Shown: positions 45,511 to 56,000 of the stretch, one piece after another | How the letters are laid out: each line of letters opens with the position of its first letter | Numbering within the stretch: the first letter of the stretch is position 1 | Origin: Proteles cristata cristata | Taxonomy: Eukaryota > Chordata > Mammalia > Carnivora > Hyaenidae | Direction: 5' to 3' | DNA length: 64,000 nt | Assembly (NCBI GenBank): GCA_017311185.1 | Contig: JAESUZ010002608.1 | Location: forward strand, 186,001 to 250,000 | The notes under the pieces: model-generated | What the model saw: the letters and a program-made list of their open reading frames with translations, nothing else | Database searches by the model: none | What the model was told of the DNA's origin: nothing | Program-made: the position numbers and the translations under genes

Positions 45511-45556
<46 letters not shown>
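45511..45556. repeat. (CA)23 microsatellite
   Basis: 46 bp of perfect CA repeats between SIGLEC15 and EPG5, 82 bp from a reverse-complementary (GT)24. Confidence 0.97.
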
Positions 45557-45557
<1 letters not shown>

Positions 45558-45634
45558 CTGTAAAAGGAAAATGATCACCAAGTACCCACCACCTACATCC
45601 ACAGTTACTACCATTTTGCCATATTTGCTAATGT

Positions 45635-45638
<4 letters not shown>

Positions 45639-45686
<48 letters not shown>
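45639..45686. repeat. (GT)24 microsatellite
   Basis: 48 bp of perfect GT repeats. Together with the (CA)23 upstream it forms an inverted repeat. Confidence 0.97.
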
Positions 45687-45688
<2 letters not shown>

Positions 45689-47071
45689 CAGAGCCATTCA
45701 GGAGTAGCTGCAGACACTACAGCACTTCGCCTCTGAATGCCTCAGCTGCATCTCCAGAGAAGACCATTCTCCTCCATAACTTCAGTGCCATTTTCACGTT
45801 TGAGAAAACATTAACAATAATTTAATAATATCATCTTCTAGCCCACATTCGTATTTCCCCAGTTCTCGAAATGTCTTTTTTACCTTGTTGTCTCTACCCA
45901 GGCCCCAGCTGACCCTAAGTGATTCTTAAACAAGCTAATGTTTGAGGTCCCCTCTGGGTGGGCCCGACTTCCAAGGGTGCGAGCTCACCACCCAGTGCTC
46001 CTTCCTGTGGTATGTGCAGTTTGAAGGGGGGGGGCTTCCTGCAAACTGCAAAAGTGGCATTCCTAAAAAGAATGCACATCTGGTGGAGTGGTGTCATACC
46101 CCACGGTGGGCCGTGGGCAGCACACACAGAGCAGAGGGTCCCTCTGGCACTCCCTCTACCGATCTGCTCAGAGCACAGGCAGCCTCCTGATTAGTGTCCA
46201 GATAAAGCAGCTGCTCTAGGGTCAGAGGGGAGGGTGGTGAAGCGCCTGCACTTGACCATCACCAGACCCCAGGCACTTGGAGCTATCACTGGGAGGTCTG
46301 CGTGGAGCTGAGCGACCATCCTCCCCAACCCGACCATCTCAGAGCACTCAGGCTTTGTCAATGGCAAGCAAGGACTAGAGCCACAGGCAACGCATTCAGT
46401 CAGCACATTGTCATGGAGAGAAGGGACCCAGGAGACTTAGTGTTTTCAAGACAGGACTCTGTGGTGTGGCCCCAGGTGCACAGCTAGAGCCTTCCCTTCA
46501 GGGCTCTGGGAACATGAGCCCATTGTCCCCAGAAGGGCCACTGACAGCCCGAAGACTGCCCTCCACTGCCAGCCCCCCACCTACTGTCCCTGGAGAAGGC
46601 AGTAGGAGGAAGACGTGCCTGTCCAGATGCGCCAAGAGCCCAACACACTTCCCCTGCCCTCAAGGAGCTAATGACCTTTTACATCGAGATGTATCTATAG
46701 AAGACAGTGTCCATGAGACAATCTGCACTGAAGGTAGGCCCTGCCTGGGGATGGAAATGACATACAGTGGGCTGAGTTTTCACATACAACCCCTTTGCCA
46801 GCCTGGACAGGAGCGCCGGGGTCCCCAGGGGCCCCACTGGTCACAGGGCCTTCAGGCCAGTGGGACCTTAGAGACCAAAAGTCGGGGGTCCTCGGCTTTG
46901 TCCTGCCTCCTGCCCTGGCCACTTAGGTCACTGCCACCAGCCCTCTCTCCCCCAATAACAGCCCCTCAACATTTCCTCAGTACCTTCACCTCTGTAGCCT
47001 CAGGGAGTTCTTGCTGTAAACTCAAGGAACAGGAAAAGCTCCAATTATCCCCATTTAAAATAGGGAAAGAA

Positions 47072-47103
47072 GGGGCGCCTGGGTGGCTCAGTCGGTTGAG
47101 CGA
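47072..47103 (+). repeat. CAN-SINE head fragment (32 bp only)
   Basis: A near-consensus SINE head, GGGGCGCCTGGGTGGCTCAG plus TCGGTTGAGCG, stops abruptly into CTCCTCTGCTGCC. No body or A-tail follows. Confidence 0.85.
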
Positions 47104-47470
47104 CTCCTCTGCTGCCTCCTCTTTCCCAGGCTTTCCCACGTAGGTTTTTCCTCCTCTCCTGTGCCCCTTCCTGTGTGTCATGTTTTATGCACTAAAGGGA
47201 GAAAACACATGATCTGCCAACATAAGGATACAGAAGTACTTGGAACTCTGGGTTTCCCAGGGTCTGGACCCCCAGACCTTTGTCTTCCACAGTCATCCCC
47301 AAGGCCTATGTGCAAGTGACCTCAAAGGGTCCTCAAAGCGGAAGATAGCCCAGGCGCTCACCTCCATACCACCATCAAAGGAGGAGGGGGAGGAGGACGG
47401 GATGAAGCAGGGGAAGAGTGAGAAAGGGAAGGTGGACAGAGGGCCTTAAGGAAGGTTAAGGACCAGGCAG

Positions 47471-47671
47471 GGGGTGCTTGGGTGGCTCAGCTGGTTAAAC
47501 ACCCAACTCCTGATTTTGGCTCAGGTCATGATCTCATGGACTGTGAGATCAAGCCGTGTTCAGGCTCTACACTGACAGCATGGAGGCTGCTTGGGACTGA
47601 CTCTCTCTCCCTCTCTTTCTCCCTCTCTGCCACTCACACCATCTATACCTCAAAACAAACAAACAAACAAA
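47471..47671 (+). repeat. CAN-SINE with imperfect target duplication
   Basis: GGACCAGGCAGGG before and GGACAAGGCAGGG after. (AAAC)n tail. Confidence 0.92.
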
Positions 47672-48655
47672 GGACAAGGCAGGGAGCACTGCAGCCCAGG
47701 AAGACTGAAGGTCCACATTAAATCCTGTGTAAGCCACAATTTGGGCTATATTAAAACACAGTGTCCAGGAGAGATACCGTGTTGGTCACTCTGACAAATA
47801 GACCAGGAATGTAGGGTTGTTTCCTAACAGGGTTTGGCTAGCAAAGGAAGACCAAGAGGGAAGAGGGCTGTGTTCAGAAGAGCAGTTTCCCGAGGAAGGT
47901 CCTGGCTCCTTCACCCTGAGATGAAGGCCTCTCTAATCCTCAGCCACCCCACGCTGACAGACGCCACTCCCCACTGCATTTCTGCGCGGGTGTCCCAGCA
48001 AGAAAGCCCACTGGTCTAGGGACAGGAAACCAGATTCCTACACTAGGTGGTGGCACAACTTGCCTCCAATCCACTTCCCAATCTCTAAATCTTGTGGCTC
48101 CATCTGGAAAAGGAAGCCAAACCCAAATAAATAGGAAGGGGCCCTGTCCCACAGAAATTCCAAATTGCCGTTAGTCCCAAGTCAAATATGCAGACCCTCC
48201 CACCATACTTGGGCCCATTCAAGATGTGTCTTACAAATGCCAGTGCAAACGAAACAGAGGTCCCAGGTACTCAGTGCTCAGGTTATACTGCCCTCCCCTG
48301 GCAGCTCGGCCTCTAAGGTGCCCTACCCCCACCCAGGAAGTCAGGGGGTGGAGCCTTCAAGCAGCTTGCTGTCCCTCCTCCTCCTAAGGTCACAACCACA
48401 CCAGACTCTCAGGGCTCTCCTGAACTCTCTGGGATCACCAGGTGGCCTCCTGTTCTTAAACTCCCAAGAGTTAAGTTCCCTTTGAATTTAACTTTGTGTG
48501 TGGTGTGGTAACAAGTCACAAAATACACATTCTATCCCTTGCAAGCTTTCTAATTCCAAGTTTTTCTTAGTGTGATTTCTAGATGAAAAGACTTTCCAAC
48601 CAACCTGCCAAGAACAAGACATGTTCACCACACGTAAATTAAATTTTAATTCTGG

Positions 48656-48661
48656 TTTATT
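48656..48661 (-). terminator. Candidate EPG5 polyadenylation signal (AATAAA)
   Basis: TTTATT on + gives AATAAA on -. A GT-rich downstream element follows within 40 nt. It is the last such motif before single-copy DNA gives way to SINE 47471-47671. Confidence 0.5.
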
Positions 48662-48737
48662 TGCAGAATTTTACTTAAACCCGTTCGCATTTCTCCGTTT
48701 CTCATCATTATATAAAAACCCAATCTTTGTACAAGTG

Positions 48738-48774
48738 GGTAAAATGCTAAACTGGGTAAAATGCTAAACAATGA
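48738..48774. repeat. Short tandem duplication in EPG5 3'UTR
   Basis: Two copies of GGGTAAAATGCTAAAC in tandem. Confidence 0.8.
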
Positions 48775-49257
48775 ACAAGAAGGGGATATTGCACATTTAA
48801 TGACCAGATAAGATGTGGTTGTTAAAGGCCACACTAGACATGTGGGAAGGAAAGAGTTAAACACACTCAGGAAGTACTTGTTGCCATGTAAGTGATTTTT
48901 AGCCACTGAAGGAAAAATAAATTCTAACTGACTTCAGTGCTCAGTGAGAGATATTACATCTGTATATTAAAAAATAAAAGTTTTAACAACATTTATTCCT
49001 TAGTGATTTCGTTATCCCAAAACAGGGTCAGTAGTTCAGTTTTATTTTTTTCAAGTTATTATCATCAGAAATCAGGAACCTTATCCAGACCAGAAGATGG
49101 ATCACCTGTAGCTTCCGTAGGACACCTGATGACTCTTATAATGTGTGGGGATCACCACGGACCAGAACAAGGTCTATAAGGGTGCCTGGCTTGTAAACCA
49201 AAACTTTATCCAGTTCAACCCAGATTCAAATGGAAGATCAGTATGAGGATACTCTTT

Positions 49258-49279
49258 AAAAAAAAAAAAAAAAAAAAAA
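49258..49279. repeat. Poly(A) run
   Basis: Homopolymer of about 22 A on +. No SINE body is attached, so it may be simple expansion within the EPG5 3'UTR. Confidence 0.85.
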
Positions 49280-52200
49280 GCAAGAGGTTTGTTTCCAACA
49301 TTATGCTCTTCGTTTTGTTTAACAAGACAAAGTTAATGGAGCAGAAAAAAAATCAGCTACTACTTCAAAATAAGCCATAAAGTTGGTCCAAACTGAAGAG
49401 CAGTTTTAAAAGATACGTGCAAAGCGCCTTACTGTTAGCTTATCATGCAGACGAGCGAGGAGACTGGTCTTTGGCAGCAACTAATGTGAAACCAAGGTGT
49501 GGAGTTTGGATCTGCCACTAACTGAATGTGTGAACCACAGGGCACAGGCGCTGCAAGCCGATGCCATCCACGTGTCCTGGGGGGTAAACTTCACTATTTG
49601 GCCCACGCTGGTGTGACAAAGCCCAGGGCAGACATCAGGCCAACGGCACACAACGGAGGGAAGCATACTCTCTTGGTGCCTGCAGGTGACTGCCACCTCA
49701 AGTCTGTGCCCCCTGGCCCTGCTATCCATGGACACAGCCCTTTTGGAGTCACATGGGCCAACTTGGGCACTTTTTCCAAAGAGCAGCCCTGTCAGACATC
49801 GTGGGGGAAGAGGACCAACTAAAGGCACTGAGCGTTTAGTGTGAAGACTAAGAGGTGGACCAGTGGGGTCAGGGGGGTGACGAGGTCTGGAAATGCCAGA
49901 AGATTGGTTGGGGGAGTAGCAGAGGAGCCCCGGCCTGGTTGGCTGCAGCCAAACTGTGACCAATGCCATCAGGCCAGTTCTGGCACAACATAAAGCCAAT
50001 GGCCACCTGGGCCTGTCCACAAGGGGCAGGAATACTGGCCACAGGACTGAGCAGAGAAGAAGCAGTGGGGAGACTGGAAGGGCAGGGTTGGGGTTCCCTG
50101 CTGAGTGAGAAGTGGGACCAGATAAACTTTAAAAGTAATGTTTCTGCGGCATTTGCTTCCTGCTCCAGAGGAAATCATTAACCTTAGTATTAAAAACCCA
50201 ATAGTAAACTGTGTATCACCTTCACTCAAAAGGAAGAAAGGGCATGAACTCAACACTCTAGCTTGTGCCCCATGGACGCACTGATTTTAGTCACTGAAGG
50301 AGGAAGGGGCTGGTACTAGGTTAGGGTGAAGTGAGGCCACTTGGGGGTTTTCATTTTCAGGAGAGACTTGCCCCGCCTCAGAATGAAGGACTCAGGCAAC
50401 CCCAGGGGGCAGAGGAGACCGAGCCCCAAACTGATCACGATGTTCTCTGTGTGCCCAGGAGCCCTGGAATCACGCCGGGTGGGTCCTCGCTCCTCCATCA
50501 GGCTGAGCAGACACATCAGCAGTCTCCCCTCCTCGGCCTCTGCGCCTTCCAGCTTTCTGCCCTGTTCACTCGCCCCGGTCAGGCGCAGGAGCCAGTGTGC
50601 CTCTTGGACCTGCGCTCCGTGTGCTGTGGGGAGCTGAGGGCAGACGCAGGGGAGGGGCCTGTCACCGACCTGGAAGCTGCCAGACATCACTGTCTGAGCC
50701 AGGTGCCACCAAGGGGTGCTGGCTCGCCTCCCAACTCTGCTCGGTGCAGGGTGGCCTTTGTCTGGCTTGATCGCGGCAGCCACGTGCGGCACCACGGGTG
50801 AGGGTCTCTAAACCTGGCCCCGTGCTCTCGGAAGGCCGACTATCTTTGGCAGCAAAGGCTCATTATTCCTGAAAGCCAATGGGCAGGCTGTTCTATTCTG
50901 CCCCAGAAGGTGACAGCAGTGTTGTCACCTTTTGAACCATCTTAGCGTCTTTAAAGCCTAGAGATGCGCCGAGGAGGCTACTGGCGAGCGAGGCTTCCGC
51001 TGTCTGCACGAAGGAGTTAGAGAGGAAGCGTTTCACTGACCAGCTCTGATAATCAAGTTCCAGTATCAAAACAGAGGACATCAGGCATAAAATTCTGCAT
51101 CAGCTTTAACTGAAATACCCCTACCATTCATGTTCTTGCCAGCTACAACCAAAGACTGATTTTATTTTTTATAATTTTTACAGATCAAATTCATTATAAA
51201 TATTACAAACCTTTGAAAATCAATAGATGAATCACAATTTTCCTTAAAATGTACAGACTGTCACTCAAAATTTTCACATTCTAGGATATCAATAATTACA
51301 GCCTCCTCACAGAGAACAGCACACAAAACACTTCCTGTCATGAAATCTTTGTTGCAACATCAGCCACTGAACTGCCTACAGCTTCTAACATTTTCTTACA
51401 CAGCACCGGGAGGCTGACTGATTTTGAAAATGGAGAGAAGCAAAACCAAGGAAGCTCTGTGACGTGCCCTACGAGACGGATGCTCGTGGCCTACAACCCT
51501 AGAGGCTGGACAGGGATCATCTCGATCCATGGGACAGGCGTGCTCTGTGCAGCTAAAGAAGTTCGAAATGGAGAACAGGCTCCCGCACGCTTCCAAATGC
51601 TGGCGGGAGCGCTCCACGAGGAGATCTGAAGAGAGGCTATCATTCCGTTAACCTTTACCCCGATCCCCCCTGCTGAGGGATCTCAGTTCAGACAATATTA
51701 GGTAAATACCCTTGGGTTATAAGTAACCCATGAACAGAAGACATATTTGCAAGCTGAACCAACAAAATCAATTTCCAGCCAAGAGAATTAGGAAGGCAGA
51801 AGTCAAACTGCTCGTGCCGGGGGTAGAAACGACAAGAGCAAGAACCTGCCCACAGAACAAGGCAGCAGACAGGCTCCGGCAGTGAGTGAATGGCTAACGA
51901 CAACAGAAGGCACATGGCTACTAGAAAAGTCAAGTTTCCACGGACAAGCGTCTAACTTCATTTGAGCTTAAATGTGGAATGAAGAAACAAGAATACAGAG
52001 CATCAAGTTCTCAGACACTCTCTCTCTAGAGAGCAAGGCCTTCAGATTTCAAACCCGGTGCGTATCGAGAGGTGCAAACTTTAATGTTTATAGGGGCTGA
52101 GGAAGCGGTGTGAAGGCAGGAAGGGGCTGGTGTAGGCCCGACAGGGATTACGTCCATGGTGACCATACTCCCACTGCGGGGATCAAACGAAACACGTCTG

Positions 52201-52714
52201 TACACAGACTGCTCATCACACGCCACCTGTGTGCCCCCTTGGTTTACACGGACGCCTCCTTCTTGAGGACCACAGCCAGAAGCAAATGGATTTGTCTCCA
52301 TCTCTGCTGTCCACTACAATCAAGGGCCAAGTGGCCACATTTTGGACAATGCCTCACGTTAATTCAGGATTCTTATCTCCATTATGAGAGAAATAATACT
52401 TTTCAGCTGGTGTATTTCCCCACATTTGAGAAATGCAGACATTTTCAAAGCTTGTTTTACTCTGAAAGAACACAAATGAGGTTCAAAAGTGAGGGCTCTA
52501 CATGATTCCCAAAGCAGTTAGATCTGACACAGCAGTCTTGGGATTTACATAAAACAGACAGAAATGGAGACATACAACAGAGCCCCGCGGGGAGTCCTGC
52601 AAAGTGACTAGGGATCCAGCAGCTGAATGGCTCTGTGCCCAAGTGGGACTCAGTTTCTCCCGTGGGGTGAACATAAAAATTACAAAGGCCCTGGGAAGTG
52701 CCAAGAACTAATAA

Positions 52715-52753
52715 ACACACACACACGCACGCACGCGCGCGTGCACATGCACA
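52715..52753. repeat. Alternating purine-pyrimidine tract (AC)n(GC)n
   Basis: ACACACACACAC runs into GCACGCACGCGCGCG and then TGCACATGCACA, in strict alternation for about 39 nt. It lies within the candidate EPG5 3'UTR. Confidence 0.85.
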
Positions 52754-52904
52754 ACAGAATTATCTAGTGCCTCCCGACGTGCATCTCAGTCAACTAAATC
52801 AATGGCCACAGTTCTGCAGTGACACTGAGCAAAGTTACTTGTGCAACAGCAAAGTTAAATGTAAACATAAACGGCAACGGGGTTTTTTGAGAGACTCAGT
52901 GTTA

Positions 52905-53087
52905 CTATCGTATGTTGTCCAAATAATGCACTTCTGGATAGAGACAGTTAACAAGGAGAGCCAGGAAGCTTTTCCCATCTTGGAGACAATGGCCAGGATG
53001 CTTTATAAATTGTGCAGCTTGTGATATCTGATCCTGGTATTCAACATACTGCTTACTTGATGTCAAGGATTCAAGAGCATTCAGAGC
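52905..53087 (-). CDS. EPG5: EPG5 terminal coding exon
   Basis: 183 nt from acceptor TCTTTTAG to the TAG stop at 52905-52907 (- strand). It encodes 60 residues in phase 0: [39 protein letters not shown] and [12 protein letters not shown]. The identical-looking end of human EPG5 makes this the true C-terminus. Confidence 0.95.
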   Translation of the reverse strand, partial: ALNALESLTSSKQYVEYQDQISQAAQFIKHPGHCLQDGKSFLALLVNCLYPEVHYLDNIR

Positions 53088-56000
53088 CTAAAAGACACAG
53101 AAGAAAAGAGGGTTAACCACACAGATGGATATATGTGACTCTCACAGGTGCAGCACACTGGCCACTGGTACAACTGCAAGCCTCTGGATGCCTATGGAAC
53201 TGGAAGCAGAAGTCCCCAAGGCAAGCACTGATTAACCACAGCAGAAGGAAGCCAGCAACCCAAGCTTCTCTGGCATTAGCAGCCTCCACATCCAGCCTCC
53301 CTTCCTTCTGGCTGTGCGGTTTCTTGAGCCTTCCCCACAGAGAGCCACTGTGGCAGCCAGGCCGGCCCACTGCCTCGTCCTCCCTGCCAGTGCCAGCACA
53401 GAGCCCTCCCTACCAACTGTCTGCTGCCTCTCCTCCTGGAACCCAAACCAGAACTCCCAGGCACCAGCTGCTGTGAGACATTTGATTTGCTGTTGGGTTT
53501 GTTCTTAGACTACAAAATCATATCATATTAAACTGTCTAATTATTTGCAATTCAAAAGAAACTAGTGCCTAAGTGCTGCTGAGAGTAAGATCATTGTATC
53601 AGTCGACAAGCACAGAGTACAGATCAAGCTCCTCGGCTTTGCCCTCCAGAAACAAGGAAGGTGCTTCTGTGCTTCTCTTTGGGAATAAAGAGAAACATCC
53701 TTCAATTCCACAATTTTTTTTTAAATTTTTTTTTAATGTTTTATTTATTTCTAGGAGAGAGAGACAGAGAGAGACAGTGTGAGCAGGGGAGGGTCAGAGA
53801 GAGAGGGAGTCACAGACTGAAACAGGCTCCAGGCTCTGAGCTGGCAGTCAGCACAGAGCCCGACGCGGGGCTCGAACCCACCAACCGCGAGATCATGACC
53901 TAAGTGAAAGTCGGACGCTTAACCGACTAAGCCACTCAGGCGCCCCAATTCCACAATTTTAACATTTCTTTCCTTCATAGTGGGTAAAGAGAAGAAGACT
54001 GTATTTGGAAAAAACGAAATCGGAGCAATGCTTCTTGGTATGGGGAGAGCTTTGTTTTCCAGCTACACAAGCCCACCCACCCTCATGGTTCTGAACATGA
54101 CCATCAACTACCCCACACCTCCCCCTCTCAGATATGGGGGCCACCGCACGAGAGGATGCAGAGCAAAGCGTGGAGGTGCTCTGGTCAGTAAACAAGGAGG
54201 GATAAACAAGGAGGGAGAAGATGTTGAGGACGGTAAATAATCTGGCAGCTTAGAAATAAACTGCCAGGGGTTGAAGACCGAAGTCTCAGAGCCAAAAATG
54301 AACAACTGAGGAGATGTGGCTCCCAGCCTAACTGCCATGTGGAGGGAGTCCAGTCTAAGGACAGGCATCAACATAGGGGACAGACAGGAGTCATCAGTTT
54401 AAGGGAATGTAGGCGGAGAGGCAAGGCCCAGAAGACCTGGCAGCCACTGGAGAGCATCAGACTTCTCGAATATATGTGGAAGGGTGTCGCGCCAACGTCA
54501 CAACTGGCCCTCGGGAGAATCCCCCACCCATGTGTGGCACTTCATACACAGCTCATAACACAAAAGCAGGGATGCACACAGCAGTTGTCATGTCAGCCTG
54601 TGACAAGTATTGGGTACTATATAAACCAAGAAGCCTGTGAAGAACCCACTGCCCAGATCGCTGGATGCTTGCTCTTAATAACCAAGAGATCGCCCTGCAC
54701 GTGGCTGGCTTGGACTCACAAGGCCGCAAAGGACAAAGAGCAAGGGGTGCGAGAGCTCACCAGGCACAGAGAGAACTGCAGGGCGCAGACAGGGTGAGGC
54801 CCAGCCACACCTTCAAGTCTCTGAGCCCCACCCCTCCCGGTCCCACTTCCTCAGCACACAACCAGGATGACAGCAGCTCCTACCCCACGGCACAGGGTTC
54901 TTACAAGTATTAAATGAGCTAAAACGTTAACTCAGGGGCACCTGGGTAGCTCAGTCGGTTAAGCGTCCGACTTAGGCTCAGGTCATGATCTCACAGTTCG
55001 TGGGTTCGAGCCCTGCGTCGGGCTCTACGCTGACAGCTAGCTCAGAGCCTTGAGACTGTCTTCAGATTCTGTATCTCTCTTTCTCTGACCCTCCCCTGCT
55101 CACGCTGTCTCCCCCCTCTCTCAAAAATAAATAAAGCATTAAAAAAAAATGTAACTCGTTAATAATCAAGGCAGTCAAAGTTACTGCAGTGCATGGCATG
55201 TGGTGACCAGTCCAGAATGCTGGTCGCTGCTTTATAGGAGACCCCTGTCTATGCGCCTGCCTGTTTACAGGTGAAAACGCTTACGGGGACGGGCCCACTG
55301 CCACGTGGCCTTCCATGTTTTCAGAACAAACCAGAATTTCTCCCAGCTGCCATTGTGTCCACATTTTTTGATTATTTCAACATCAGCAAATGGGGATCAG
55401 CCCCCAGACTCACAAAGCCAGAGGCACTTCCATGGTTCCACACTAAAACTCAACTAACCTTATCAGTCTGCTGTGGCCCCATCCTCTGTGCCAGCCCTGG
55501 GCCCCCGCATGTGGTCATCGTCCCATTCATCAGAACCAAATTCGACCCTGGACGGGCTTGTTGGCCCATGGCCTTGCTCCTTCTACAGCGGCACTTGCGG
55601 TAGCCTAGGCCTGCGCCTACAAAACCTGGTTTAAAATCCGAGGCAGGCACGTGCAGCGCGCAGAGCACAGCACAGAGCTCGGCCAGAGAGCACACGACTG
55701 TGCGTGAGGATGACGGCAGCTGCCCCCCACCCCCAGCCTCCTGGGAAGGCCCACCCGAAGACCCCAATGCTTAACATTATGCAAAGCTGTTTTTACTGAC
55801 CTGCTGCACTTTTGGGGTCAGATGTAATTCAGAGCCAGGCTTCAAACGGATCTGATCCTCGGAAGGAACCTGAACCGAAAGGAAGGCGGCCATGCCTCGA
55901 GCAACCACTCGGAACCTTCAGTGTCAGGGAGAGGTCAGAAGTAAGTGACAATTCAAATAAATATTTTAAGACAAATCCCGCATTTTCTCTTTAAAAACAA

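Larger units (their letters stand above)
43311..47070. other. Gene-free spacer between SIGLEC15 and EPG5
   Basis: May include the SIGLEC15 3'UTR. It holds the (CA)/(GT) pair and fragments of an old repeat (near 44.93-45.1 and 46.65 kb). A 225-codon + frame (46466-47143) matches nothing I know, runs through repeat-like sequence and ends in a SINE fragment; I do not call it a gene. Confidence 0.5.
48640..52904 (-). other. EPG5: EPG5 3' untranslated region (candidate)
   Basis: Downstream of the EPG5 stop there are about 4.25 kb with no SINE or L1 that I can recognise, unlike the SINE-dense flanks. That suggests retained transcript sequence. On the - strand AATAAA lies at 48656-48661, followed by a GT-rich block (ACGTGTGGTGAACATGT) some 20-35 nt further. 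Inside are an A-run (49258-49279) and an alternating purine/pyrimidine tract (52715-52753). Other TTTATT (+) motifs at about 48988 and 51160 could give shorter ends. Confidence 0.62.

Noticed and set aside
46466..47143. 225-codon + frame between the two genes
   Set aside because: It passes through repeat-like sequence, ends in a SINE head fragment and resembles no protein I know. Chance open frame in GC-rich DNA is more likely.
54339..54797. 152-codon + frame in an EPG5 intron
   Set aside because: No homology, no splice signals, and antisense to EPG5. Chance open frame.
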